Below are positions 1 through 7,330 of a DNA stretch of 32,904 nucleotides, piece after piece. The notes under the pieces were generated by a model. The model did not search any database, was not told the origin of the DNA, and saw only the letters and a list, made by a program, of their open reading frames with translations. How positions within the stretch are numbered: position 1 is the first letter of the stretch; every line of letters begins with the position of its first letter. A program made the position numbers and the translations under genes. Origin of the DNA: JAHJCL01 sp043818355 (GTDB taxonomy: Bacteria; Patescibacteriota; Minisyncoccia; Minisyncoccales; DG-74-3); contig JBDRFX010000026.1 of the NCBI GenBank assembly GCA_043818355.1, positions 1 to 32,904 on the forward strand, read 5' to 3'.

Positions 1-71
1 CTTTGTAAAATTCACAGAAAAACATTTAAGGTATTGTAAAATTAAAATAATTCTGATATATTAATAACATT

Positions 72-359
72 ATGGCAGTTCCAAGAGGAAAACATACGAA
101 TAGAAGAAGAAACAACAGTAGAATGCATCTCTTTATTAAAGAGCCTAGTTTTATTGTTTGCTCAAAATGTGGAGCTAAAACACTACCACATATTGTTTGT
201 CCTGCTTGTGGATTTTATAAGAACAAAGAGGTAATTAATGTATTAGAGAAGCTAGATAAAAAAACAAGAAAGGCAAAGGAGCAAGAAATTATTGCCAAGG
301 AAAAAGAGGGGATCAAGAAGGAAAAACCTCTAGACATGAAGACAATGTCTAAAAAATAA
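72..359 (+). CDS. rpmF: 50S ribosomal protein L32
   Basis: Structural protein of the large ribosomal subunit. The N-terminus MAVPRGKHTNRRRNNSR is the typical L32 start, followed by a zinc ribbon with two CxxC pairs (C30/C33 and C43/C46). The core ends near residue 58. The remaining ~37 residues are a lysine/glutamate-rich tail, making the protein 95 aa against the usual ~57-60. The ATG has no clear Shine-Dalgarno sequence. It is first in a tight run with nusB, rnc and rpsP; nusB starts 11 nt after its stop. The identification is firm; the role of the tail is unknown. Confidence 0.95.
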   Translation: MAVPRGKHTNRRRNNSRMHLFIKEPSFIVCSKCGAKTLPHIVCPACGFYKNKEVINVLEKLDKKTRKAKEQEIIAKEKEGIKKEKPLDMKTMSKK

Positions 360-370
360 TTTAAAAACCA

Positions 371-796
371 ATGGCCTCAAGGCACCTATCAAGATCAATA
401 GCAATGCAAAGTTTATATGAATGGGATTTCTCTAAAAGAAAGTCTGATTTAGAAAAAATTGTTGAGAAAAACTTGGCAGAATTTGGTCCTGACTTAGAAG
501 ACAAAGGCTTTGTTTGGGAATTAGTCACTGGTATTATTGAGCATATAGCAGACATAGACAAGATTATCGGACAAGCTGCTCCTCAATGGCCCATTGATCA
601 AATCAATATTGTAGATAGAAATGTTTTACGCCTTGGACTTTTTGAATTATTGTTTGGAAACAAAGAAGCCGTTCCTCCCAAAGTAGCTATCAATGAAGCC
701 ATTGAATTGGCAAAAGGATTTGGGGGAGAAAATTCTGGAAGGTTTATTAACGGAGTTTTGGGAACAGTATTCAAGGAAATAGAAACAAAAAAATAG
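371..796 (+). CDS. nusB: Transcription antitermination factor NusB
   Basis: NusB binds NusE (S10) and boxA RNA to promote antitermination on rRNA operons. The 141-aa all-helical protein matches the family length. It has the characteristic start MASRHLSRSIAMQSLYEWDF, a central IDQINIVDRNVLRLGLFEL block, and the C-terminal NEAIELAKGFGGENSGRFIN motif. It lies 11 nt after rpmF and 4 nt before rnc, so it is probably co-transcribed with them. No Shine-Dalgarno sequence is visible before its ATG. An overlapping reading frame on the opposite strand (361-561) is a shadow. Confidence 0.95.
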   Translation: MASRHLSRSIAMQSLYEWDFSKRKSDLEKIVEKNLAEFGPDLEDKGFVWELVTGIIEHIADIDKIIGQAAPQWPIDQINIVDRNVLRLGLFELLFGNKEAVPPKVAINEAIELAKGFGGENSGRFINGVLGTVFKEIETKK

Positions 797-800
797 AATT

Positions 801-1490
801 ATGCAGGATTTTTCACTTTTAGAAAAAAAATTAGGGCTTAACTTTAAGAATAAGGATTTGTTGAAAAAAGCTTTTTGTCACAGATCATATTTAAATGAAA
901 ATCCAGACTTTAATCTTAATCATTATGAAAGACTAGAGTTTCTGGGTGACGCTGTATTAGAACTGATAGTGACAGAATATTTATTTGAACGATATCCAGA
1001 CAAACCGGAAGGTGAACTCACCAATTGGAGAGCCTCTTTAGTAAATGCTAAGCAATTAGCTGAAGCAGCAGAAGATTTAAATCTTAACGACTTCCTATTG
1101 CTCTCTAGGGGAGAAACTAAAGAAATAGGGAAAGCGAGAAAGTATATATTAGGAGACGTTGTTGAGTCATTAATAGGAGCAATATATTTAGATCAAGGAT
1201 ACGAAGAGTCTGTAAAATTCATTAAAAATCATGTTCTCAAATATTTGCCCAAGATGATAGAGGAAGGATCTTTCAAAGATGCTAAATCTTTATTCCAAGA
1301 GATAGCTCAAGAAAAAGTTGGTATAACGCCAACATATAGAGTATTAAAAGAATGGGGACCAGATCACAATAAAAATTTTATTGTTGGTGTCCACTTAGCA
1401 AAAGAACTAATTGCCGAAGGTCAAGGCTCTTCCAAACAAGAAGCTGAAGACGTAGCAGCTCAAACTGCTCTAGAAATTAAACAATGGTAA
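801..1490 (+). CDS. rnc: Ribonuclease III
   Basis: Double-strand-specific endoribonuclease that processes rRNA precursors and structured mRNAs. The catalytic domain carries the signature ERLEFLGDAVLEL (residues 43-55) and a second acidic block, LGDVVESLIGAIYLD (about 113-127), which supply the metal-binding Asp/Glu residues. A double-stranded RNA-binding domain follows (about 157-229), with the motif GQGSSKQEAEDVAAQTAL. At 229 aa it is full length. It lies between nusB (4 nt gap) and rpsP (10 nt gap). Confidence 0.96.
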   Translation: MQDFSLLEKKLGLNFKNKDLLKKAFCHRSYLNENPDFNLNHYERLEFLGDAVLELIVTEYLFERYPDKPEGELTNWRASLVNAKQLAEAAEDLNLNDFLLLSRGETKEIGKARKYILGDVVESLIGAIYLDQGYEESVKFIKNHVLKYLPKMIEEGSFKDAKSLFQEIAQEKVGITPTYRVLKEWGPDHNKNFIVGVHLAKELIAEGQGSSKQEAEDVAAQTALEIKQW

Positions 1491-1500
1491 AATTAAACTT

Positions 1501-1917
1501 ATGTTAGTTATTAGATTATTTAGAACAGGAAAGAAAAATCAACCATTTTTCAAAATAGTGGTGACAGATAAGAGGAATCCTCCTAAGGGTGGTAGGTTTG
1601 TTGAAAAACTTGGTTTTTGGAATCCCCTAACAAAAGAAAGAAAAGTTGATGCCGAAAGAGTAAAATATTGGATATCTCAAGGGGCTAAAAGCTCGGACAC
1701 AGTGCATAATTTATTGATTACAGAAAAAGTTATTGAGGGAGAAAAAATTGCTAATCATTCCAAGGCTAAAAAGAAGAAAGGAGGAGAGAGTGAAGTAGTA
1801 ACTGAGATAAAACAACCACAAACAGAGGAAATCAAAGAGGAAGTCAAAGAAATTCCTGTTGAAGCAGAAAAACCTCAAGAAGTTGAAATTACAACAGAAG
1901 ACGTTAAAGAAGAATAA
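1501..1917 (+). CDS. rpsP: 30S ribosomal protein S16 with acidic C-terminal tail
   Basis: Small-subunit assembly protein. The first ~80 residues are canonical S16: MLVIRLFRTGKKNQPFFKIV, then RGGRFVEKLGFWNP-like sequence (here GGRFVEKLGFWNPL) and a YWISQGAKSSDTV block. Residues from about 87 to 138 form a lysine patch followed by a Glu/Lys/Pro/Val-rich acidic tail, so the protein is about 50 residues longer than typical S16. The tail resembles in composition the N-terminal extension of L7/L12 in this window. The gene starts 10 nt after rnc. Confidence 0.94.
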   Translation: MLVIRLFRTGKKNQPFFKIVVTDKRNPPKGGRFVEKLGFWNPLTKERKVDAERVKYWISQGAKSSDTVHNLLITEKVIEGEKIANHSKAKKKKGGESEVVTEIKQPQTEEIKEEVKEIPVEAEKPQEVEITTEDVKEE

Positions 1918-1932
1918 TTACAGATCGCAAGC

Positions 1933-1960
1933 TTGACAAATACAGGATATTTCACATAAT
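1933..1960 (+). promoter_or_regulatory. Candidate sigma70-type promoter upstream of khpA
   Basis: A perfect -35 TTGACA (1933-1938) is followed after 16 bp by CATAAT (1955-1960). It lies in the 108-nt gap between rpsP and khpA. The predicted transcript start near 1967 would give a ~60-nt leader before the khpA ATG. This suggests khpA has its own promoter apart from the upstream rpmF-nusB-rnc-rpsP run. Confidence 0.6.
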
Positions 1961-2025
1961 AAAAGTATAGATTGAAAGGTCGATCTATTTAGAAATTAAG
2001 AAAAGTAACGAAAAAGAAAGACAAA

Positions 2026-2352
2026 ATGGCTAATAATAGTGATCAAGATTTTCTAGAATTTATTGTTAAGGCTTTGGTTGATCACCCTGACGAAGTTAAG
2101 GTTGACCGAAGGGTTGACGAAATGGGTGTTCTTCTTTCCTTAAAAGTAAATCCAGAAGACATGGGACAAATCATTGGTAAAGCAGGAAGTACAGCCCGTT
2201 CTATCAGAAGTTTGGTTCGTATCGTTGGTCTTAAAAATCACGCTAGAGTGAATTTGAAGATTGAAGAACCAGAAGGAGGCAGAGCTCCCGCTAGAACAGT
2301 AGAAAATACTGTAGAACCAAAAAACGAGTCTCTTGACGATTTGAAACTCTAA
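2026..2352 (+). CDS. khpA: KH-domain RNA-binding protein KhpA-like
   Basis: Single KH-domain RNA-binding protein of the KhpA/YlqC family, which partners with KhpB in some Firmicutes and affects cell size and RNA metabolism there. The 108-aa protein contains the KH GxxG loop as GKAG (residues 51-54) in the context MGQIIGKAGSTARSIRSLV. The last ~30 residues are a polar tail. It sits between rpsP and trmD, the classical place for this gene. The usual neighbour rimM is absent. Its own promoter (1933-1960) and a terminator (2378-2414) suggest a monocistronic unit. Confidence 0.9.
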   Translation: MANNSDQDFLEFIVKALVDHPDEVKVDRRVDEMGVLLSLKVNPEDMGQIIGKAGSTARSIRSLVRIVGLKNHARVNLKIEEPEGGRAPARTVENTVEPKNESLDDLKL

Positions 2353-2377
2353 AACATAAAAATTGTTTCAATATTTT

Positions 2378-2414
2378 ACAGATGAGGCCATAAAGACCTC
2401 ATCTGTTTGTTTTT
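2378..2414 (+). terminator. Rho-independent terminator after khpA
   Basis: A perfect 10-bp stem pairs ACAGATGAGG (2378-2387) with CCTCATCTGT (2397-2406) around a 9-nt loop, followed by the T-rich run TTGTTTTT. It argues that the TTG at 2407, sitting in the terminator's T-run, is not the start of trmD. Confidence 0.9.
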
Positions 2415-2454
2415 GGGACTGTTCTTTTGGCAAAAACGTGATATTTTAAAGATA

Positions 2455-3120
2455 ATGAAATTTGATATTATAACAATATTTCCTGAACTTTTTAATTCAT
2501 ATCTAAAAGAATCTTTAATTAAAAAAGCTCAAGATAAAAAATTGATAGAAATTAATGTACATAATTTAAGAGATTGGACTATTGGTAAACATAAAACGGT
2601 AGATGACAGACCTTTTGGCGGAGGCTTTGGAATGGTTTTAAAAATAGAACCAATCTTTAGGGCTATTAAAAAAATTAAAGGAAGGAAGAAAAAAATTAAA
2701 ACAATTTTATTTACTCCAAGAGGAAAACAATTTAATCAAAAAATTGCTCATGAACTTTCTAAAGAAGGCAAGATTATTATGATATGTGGAAGATATGAAG
2801 GAGTAGACGAAAGAGTCAAAAAAATAGTTGATATGGAGTTATCCATTGGGCCTTATGACTTGATGGGTGGAGAAGTCCCAGCCATGATTATTATTGAATC
2901 GGTTGCTAGACTTATTCCTGGAGTCATAGGAAAAAAGGAATTACTTACTGAAAGAATAACCAAAAGTAAAGGATTTATTGAGTATCCTCAGTATACTAGA
3001 CCAGAAATTTTTGAACCAAAAAAAGGAACAAAATGGAGAGTTCCTAAGATTTTAATTTCTGGAGATCATAAGAAAATTGAAGAATGGAGAAGGAAAAAAG
3101 GCAAAACAATTGAAAAATGA
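2455..3120 (+). CDS. trmD: tRNA (guanine37-N1)-methyltransferase
   Basis: S-adenosylmethionine-dependent enzyme of the SPOUT (knotted) family that methylates G37 next to the anticodon and so prevents frameshifting. The start at ATG 2455 gives the family's typical MKFDIITIFPELF and 221 aa. An upstream in-frame TTG at 2407 overlaps a terminator and would add 16 hydrophobic residues unrelated to the family. Visible motifs are RPFGGGFGM (52-60), CGRYEGVDER (111-120) and the knot segment IGPYDLMGGE (131-140). The 3' end overlaps a promoter for the tRNA genes. Neither rimM (before) nor rplS (after) is present. Confidence 0.95.
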   Translation: MKFDIITIFPELFNSYLKESLIKKAQDKKLIEINVHNLRDWTIGKHKTVDDRPFGGGFGMVLKIEPIFRAIKKIKGRKKKIKTILFTPRGKQFNQKIAHELSKEGKIIMICGRYEGVDERVKKIVDMELSIGPYDLMGGEVPAMIIIESVARLIPGVIGKKELLTERITKSKGFIEYPQYTRPEIFEPKKGTKWRVPKILISGDHKKIEEWRRKKGKTIEK

Positions 3121-3138
3121 TAATTTTTTTGATAAAAT
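3110..3138 (+). promoter_or_regulatory. Candidate promoter for the tRNA-Tyr/tRNA-Thr/rpmG unit
   Basis: TTGAAA (3110-3115), a 17-bp spacer and TAAAAT (3133-3138), with TG (3130-3131) one base before the -10, make an extended -10 promoter. The -35 lies inside the last codons of trmD. The predicted start near 3145 is about 9 nt before tRNA-Tyr. Confidence 0.65.
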
Positions 3139-3153
3139 ACCTGTGTTTTATTC

Positions 3154-3237
3154 GGATGGTTGGCGGAGTAGTCAAACGCATCAGTCTGTAAAACTGACGG
3201 CCTCTGGCCTACGGGGGTGCAAATCCCTCACCATCCA
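3154..3237 (+). tRNA. tRNA-Tyr (GTA)
   Basis: The acceptor stem GGATGGT (3154-3160) pairs with ACCATCC (3230-3236), with discriminator A. The anticodon arm TCAGT-CTGTAAA-ACTGA gives anticodon GTA. The long variable arm fits class II tRNA-Tyr. The T-stem GGGGG/CCCTC encloses the loop TGCAAAT (3218-3224), in which position 55 is G rather than the near-universal U (pseudouridine). CCA is not encoded. Confidence 0.93.
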
Positions 3238-3244
3238 CAAACAA

Positions 3245-3317
3245 GCCGAGATAGCTCAGCTGGTAGAGCACTCCCATGGTAAGGGAAAGGTCAAGAGTTC
3301 GAATCTCTTTCTCGGCT
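3245..3317 (+). tRNA. tRNA-Thr (GGT)
   Basis: The acceptor GCCGAGA (3245-3251) pairs with TCTCGGC (3310-3316). The D-arm is GCTC/GAGC. The anticodon loop ATGGTAA gives GGT (Thr, ACC/ACU codons). The T-arm AAGAG-TTCGAAT-CTCTT is regular. The anticodon stem has one C-A mismatch at its top pair. The discriminator is T and CCA is not encoded. It follows tRNA-Tyr by 7 nt, so the two are probably cut from one precursor. Confidence 0.94.
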
Positions 3318-3367
3318 CAGAAAATTAAAATTAATATATGATCATTTATTAAAATAAATCTAATAAA

Positions 3368-3532
3368 ATGGCAAAAAGAAAAAAAGCATACGCTAAATTA
3401 CAGTGTCAAGAATGCAAGCGTGTTAATTATTTTACGCATCTTTCTAAGATGCCAGAAAGAAAAACTAAACTTGAACTAAAGAAATTCTGTAAGTGGTGTA
3501 AAAAACATACAGTACATAAAGAGATAAAATAA
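3368..3532 (+). CDS. rpmG: 50S ribosomal protein L33
   Basis: Small large-subunit protein of 54 aa. It starts MAKRKKAYAKLQCQECKRVN and ends in KKFCKWCKKHTVHKEIK. It keeps the zinc-binding version of the fold with two CxxC pairs (C13/C16 and C41/C44). It lies between tRNA-Thr and tRNA-Trp, recalling the rpmG-secE-nusG neighbourhood of other bacteria, where tRNA-Trp often sits beside rpmG; secE and nusG are not here. The start is the only ATG compatible with the family N-terminus. Confidence 0.95.
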   Translation: MAKRKKAYAKLQCQECKRVNYFTHLSKMPERKTKLELKKFCKWCKKHTVHKEIK

Positions 3533-3543
3533 TAATATCTTGG

Positions 3544-3580
3544 AGATAAAAAATCTTTAAAAGATAATTTTTTATCTTTT
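3544..3580 (+). terminator. Possible AT-rich terminator after rpmG
   Basis: An 11-bp inverted repeat, AGATAAAAAAT (3544-3554) with ATTTTTTATCT (3567-3577), is followed by TTTT. The stem is very AT-rich, so its strength as an intrinsic terminator is uncertain. It lies 11 nt after the rpmG stop and just before tRNA-Trp. It might instead be a processing hairpin. Confidence 0.45.
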
Positions 3581-3583
3581 TAA

Positions 3584-3654
3584 GGGGGCGTGGTGAAATG
3601 GTATCATAGGAGTCTCCAAAACTTCTGGTGGGAGTTCGATTCTCTCCGCCCCTG
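3584..3654 (+). tRNA. tRNA-Trp (CCA)
   Basis: The acceptor GGGGGCG (3584-3590) pairs with CGCCCCT (3647-3653), the first pair being G-U. The anticodon arm GGAGT-CTCCAAA-ACTTC gives anticodon CCA, and the T-loop TTCGATT is regular. The discriminator is G, as expected for bacterial tRNA-Trp. The 3' CCA is not encoded. The CCA anticodon reads UGG only, consistent with UGA being a stop here. Confidence 0.93.
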
Positions 3655-3682
3655 CTGTTAAAAATTTAAATTAAATCATTCC

Positions 3683-5293
3683 ATGAATAAAAAAAATATT
3701 ATCGGGGTAATTTTTTTAATATTATTTTTTTTTATTGGACAAAAAATTTCTCAAAAAAAAGAAGAGCCTTTTGCTGTTATTCAAGTTAGCCGAGGTAATA
3801 TTGTGCAAGAAATATCTGAGGTGGGACAAGTAAAAAGAGGAGAGGGAATTAATTTAGGCTTTCAAAGCTCAGGTAAAATTCAAACAATATTTGTTAAAGT
3901 TGGAGAAAGCGTACAGAAAAACAATGTTTTGGCCAAATTGGATATGGGTCAACTGGAAATTCAGTTAGAAGATGCCAGGGCTAGCTTAGTTCTTTATCAA
4001 TCTAAACTAGACAAGCTATTGGCTGGCTCTACGAAGGAAGAAATTAAAGTAAAAGAAATTGAAGTAGAGAATGCTATTGTTAATCTTGATGTGGCTCAGC
4101 AAAGCCTTGAAGATGTTAAAGCTCAAGCAGAAAATACTTTGGACGCATACTATGAAGATGCTTTGAATTTATTGGACGATGCTTATCTTAAAATATATAA
4201 CTCTTTGAATGTAGCAGATAGTATTTTTAATAATTATTTTAATCAAAACACACAGGAAGGAATTAGAGTAAAGGGTGCCAAAGATACCATCAATGCAGCT
4301 TTAAATAATTCTGAAGTGTATATTGGAATTGCCAAAAATGAATCTGATCAATCCAAAACAGACATAGCTATTTCTGAAACTAAAATAGATTTATCTAAAG
4401 TTAAAGACGCTTTGAATATTATTAGAGAGGCTTGCCAAACACCTTTATATAAAAACGCTGTATTGGCAACAGACAAAACATCTTTAGACAATCAAAGGAC
4501 ATATATTAATACAGCTCAAACTAATATGTCTAATGCAGAGCAAAATATTTCTTCAACAACTATTGGTAATGAGGTTGATATCGCTCAGGCAGAAGCTGAT
4601 GTTTCTACCGCTCAAGGTAATTTAAAATCGGCTGAAAATAATCTGTCTTTATTGATAGCATCTCCAAGAAAAGAAGATGTTTTGTTGCACGAGGCTCAAG
4701 TCAATCAGGCTAAAGCTCAAGTTGCGCTCTTGGAGAAAAAAATTGATGACACTATTTTAAAAAGTCCTGTAGCAGGTCAAATAGCTAAACTATACAAAAG
4801 AGAGGGGGAATCAGCCATAGGTTCTGATATTGTAATTTTATTAATTCCTCAAGATCCATTTCAAGTAGAAGTAGATATTCCAGAGGTTGATATTGGTGAC
4901 ATAAAATTAGATAGCAAATGTAAAATAGTGCTTGATGCTTTCCCTAGCCTTGAATTATCGGGCAAGATTGTTGAAATTGAGCCCGCTGAAACTATTATTT
5001 CTCAGGTTGTTTATTATAAAATTAAGATATCTATTGAAAGCGAAACTGATAAAATCAAGCCTGGAATGACAGCTAACGTAGACATTCTTATAGATAGCAG
5101 AGAAGACGTTTTAATTATTCCGCAAAGAGCTTTGAATTATAAAGAGAATAGAGCGTTTGTTAAAATCCCTGCTGGAAATGAATTTGAAGAAAAACAAATT
5201 GAAATTGGTTTATCTGGAAGTAATGGAGAAATAGAAGTTATTTCTGGCCTACAAGAAAACGACGAAGTGATAACTTTTATTAATGATAATTAG
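3683..5293 (+). CDS. MacA/HlyD-family periplasmic adaptor (membrane fusion) subunit
   Basis: Adaptor subunit of an ABC-type exporter. An N-terminal membrane anchor (residues ~5-20, IIGVIFLILFFFIG) is followed by a barrel-sandwich (lipoyl-like) half, GFQSSGKIQTIFVKVGESVQ, and then a very long alpha-hairpin/coiled-coil region (about 90-350, rich in Ala/Gln/Asn). The second half of the lipoyl-like domain is IDDTILKSPVAGQIAKLY, and beta-barrel and membrane-proximal domains end with VITFINDN. The 536-aa length exceeds the usual ~370-400 because the hairpin is expanded. The ABC ATPase starts 2 nt after its stop and the MacB-like permease follows, so the three probably form one operon. The substrate cannot be told from sequence. 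Confidence 0.85.
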   Translation: MNKKNIIGVIFLILFFFIGQKISQKKEEPFAVIQVSRGNIVQEISEVGQVKRGEGINLGFQSSGKIQTIFVKVGESVQKNNVLAKLDMGQLEIQLEDARASLVLYQSKLDKLLAGSTKEEIKVKEIEVENAIVNLDVAQQSLEDVKAQAENTLDAYYEDALNLLDDAYLKIYNSLNVADSIFNNYFNQNTQEGIRVKGAKDTINAALNNSEVYIGIAKNESDQSKTDIAISETKIDLSKVKDALNIIREACQTPLYKNAVLATDKTSLDNQRTYINTAQTNMSNAEQNISSTTIGNEVDIAQAEADVSTAQGNLKSAENNLSLLIASPRKEDVLLHEAQVNQAKAQVALLEKKIDDTILKSPVAGQIAKLYKREGESAIGSDIVILLIPQDPFQVEVDIPEVDIGDIKLDSKCKIVLDAFPSLELSGKIVEIEPAETIISQVVYYKIKISIESETDKIKPGMTANVDILIDSREDVLIIPQRALNYKENRAFVKIPAGNEFEEKQIEIGLSGSNGEIEVISGLQENDEVITFINDN

Positions 5294-5295
5294 AA

Positions 5296-6009
5296 GTGAT
5301 TGAAATTAAAGATATTAAAAAAATATATTCTAGTGAGGGAGCTGTTGATACAGTGGCTCTTGCTGGTATTTCTTTTGATGTAAAAGAGGGAGATTTTGTA
5401 GCTATTGTTGGAAAGTCTGGATCTGGAAAATCAACCCTCATGCACATTATGGGACTTTTAGAGAAACCAACTAGTGGTACATATTTTTTAAAAGGCAAAA
5501 ATGTTAATGATTTTTTAGATGAAGAATTAGCCGAACTCAGAAATAAAGAGATCGGTTTTGTTTTTCAAATGTTTAATTTATTGAAAAAAACTAGTGTAAA
5601 AGATAATGTAGGTTTACCACTTACATACTCTAAGATTAAAGATTCAGAAAAAGAAATAATGATTGATGAAGCAATTCGTGCTGTGGGACTAACAGAAAGG
5701 GCTCATCATTTACCAAATCAATTGTCTGGGGGAGAGCAACAAAGAGTGGCTATCGCTAGAGCTATTGTAAATAATCCAAGCTTAATTTTTGCTGATGAGC
5801 CAACTGGTAACTTAGATTCAAAATCTGGACAACAAATTATGGAAATCTTAGAAGATCTCAATGAATTGGGACGAACCATTATATTGGTTACTCATGAACA
5901 ATATACCGCTCAAATGGCTAAAAGAATTATTACCTTGGGAGATGGCCAATTAATTTCTGACGAAAAAGTTAATGATAGAAAAACGGCTAAAAATGCTTTA
6001 ATGAAATGA
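5296..6009 (+). CDS. ABC transporter ATP-binding protein, MacB/LolD type
   Basis: Nucleotide-binding subunit of the export system flanked by its adaptor and permease. It shows Walker A GKSGSGKS (residues 39-46), the Q-loop region FVFQMFNLL, the ABC signature LSGGEQQRVAIARA, Walker B LIFADEPTGNLD and the switch His in VTHE. At 237 aa it is the free-standing ATPase form seen in Gram-positive MacB-like systems. The chosen start is GTG at 5296, which gives the family-typical MIEIKDIKKIY; the next in-frame ATG would remove Walker A. It is separated from the adaptor by 2 nt. Confidence 0.93.
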   Translation: MIEIKDIKKIYSSEGAVDTVALAGISFDVKEGDFVAIVGKSGSGKSTLMHIMGLLEKPTSGTYFLKGKNVNDFLDEELAELRNKEIGFVFQMFNLLKKTSVKDNVGLPLTYSKIKDSEKEIMIDEAIRAVGLTERAHHLPNQLSGGEQQRVAIARAIVNNPSLIFADEPTGNLDSKSGQQIMEILEDLNELGRTIILVTHEQYTAQMAKRIITLGDGQLISDEKVNDRKTAKNALMK

Positions 6010-6033
6010 TAATTTACTCATAAATTCGCAAAA

Positions 6034-7296
6034 ATGAAATTTATTGATTACTTCAAAGCAGCTCAAATAGGATTAAAAACTAATAAAACAAGATCTTTCT
6101 TGACGATTTTGGGTATTGTGATTGGCATTAGTTCTGTGGTGACAATGGTTTCTATCGGCTCTGGAGCTCAAAATATAATCATTAGTCAAATTTCTTCTAT
6201 TGGTCCAACAAATATTTTTATTGAACCTGGCGGACAACCCAAGGAAATGAATAGAGGAAATGGCTTTCAGGCTATGTTAGAAGAATTTGAAATTACCACT
6301 CTTACTCAAGACGATGCATTAGTAATTGAACAAGATCCTCTGATTAAAGATATTGCTTCTTTTGTAATGGGCGTTGATAAAGTAATTTACGGGAATAAGA
6401 ACAAAAAAATTACATATATGGGAATGACTACGTTGGGAATAGATATGTTTGATGCGAAGATTGATATGGGAATAAATATTACAGACAAAGATGTTAAATC
6501 TATGGCTAGAAAAATAGTTATTGGTAAGCAGATTAAAGAAGATTTGTTTGGAAACGAAGACCCAATTGGCAAAACCATTAGAATACAAAAAACTAATTTT
6601 AGAGTTATCGGAGTTTTAGAAGAAAAAGGAATGCAAATGTTTATTAATATGGATGAAGCTGTTTATGTTCCTCTAACTACTGCTCAAAAAATTCTTCTTG
6701 GGCAAGACCATCTCAGATGGATTATTGCTCGTGTTGTTTCTGAAGACAAGATTGATGAGGCAATGCACAATATAAGACTAACTTTGAGAGAAAGACATGA
6801 TATCTATAATCCAGAAGGGGATACTACTAAAGATGACTTTAAAATAACAAGCCAACAAGAAACAGCAGAGATACTAACTACCGTAACTGGAGTTTTTGCT
6901 GCATTTTTATCTTCCGTGGCAGCCATTGCTTTGGTTGTTGGAGGTATTGGTATTATGAATATTATGTTGGTTTCTGTTACAGAAAGAACCAGAGAAATTG
7001 GTTTAAGAAAATCTGTTGGTGCAACTAAAAAAGACATACTATCCCAATTCTTAATAGAGGCGGTTAATTTAACTTTTCTAGGAGGTTTAATTGGTATATT
7101 GTTTGGATTTTTAGTATCTTTTGGAATCAGTTTAGTGCTTGGGCGAATGTTGAATTTAAACTGGGAATTCATTTTTCCACTTAGTTCTGTTGTTACATCT
7201 TTCGTAGTTTCTACTTTAATTGGTTTAGTTTTTGGAATTTATCCTGCTCGTAAAGCATCAGAATTATCACCCATAGAAGCTTTACGATACGAATAA
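6034..7296 (+). CDS. MacB/FtsX-like ABC transporter permease
   Basis: Membrane subunit of the three-gene exporter. Layout: TM1 (about 20-42, LTILGIVIGISSVVTMVSIG), a large extracytoplasmic MacB-type domain (about 45-280), and three more TM segments near residues 285-312, 335-365 and 380-405. Family hallmarks are the RTREIGLRKSVGATKKDIL block and the C-terminal PARKASELSPIEALRYE. The 420-aa length is normal. Proteins of this type act as mechanotransmission devices that move peptides, lipoproteins or antimicrobials rather than forming a classical channel. The real substrate is unknown. Confidence 0.92.
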   Translation: MKFIDYFKAAQIGLKTNKTRSFLTILGIVIGISSVVTMVSIGSGAQNIIISQISSIGPTNIFIEPGGQPKEMNRGNGFQAMLEEFEITTLTQDDALVIEQDPLIKDIASFVMGVDKVIYGNKNKKITYMGMTTLGIDMFDAKIDMGINITDKDVKSMARKIVIGKQIKEDLFGNEDPIGKTIRIQKTNFRVIGVLEEKGMQMFINMDEAVYVPLTTAQKILLGQDHLRWIIARVVSEDKIDEAMHNIRLTLRERHDIYNPEGDTTKDDFKITSQQETAEILTTVTGVFAAFLSSVAAIALVVGGIGIMNIMLVSVTERTREIGLRKSVGATKKDILSQFLIEAVNLTFLGGLIGILFGFLVSFGISLVLGRMLNLNWEFIFPLSSVVTSFVVSTLIGLVFGIYPARKASELSPIEALRYE

Positions 7297-7330
7297 AAAT
7301 AGATATCATTAATTTATATATTCATTTCAT

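Noticed and set aside
2407..2454. TTG start extending trmD by 16 residues
   Set aside because: Lies in the T-run of a strong terminator and adds residues not seen in TrmD; ATG 2455 gives the canonical start.
3077..3328. 83-aa open frame across the tRNA-Tyr/tRNA-Thr genes
   Set aside because: It translates tRNA sequence; the AQLVEHSHGKGKVKSSNLFLG-like string is a well-known false protein made by reading through tRNA genes.
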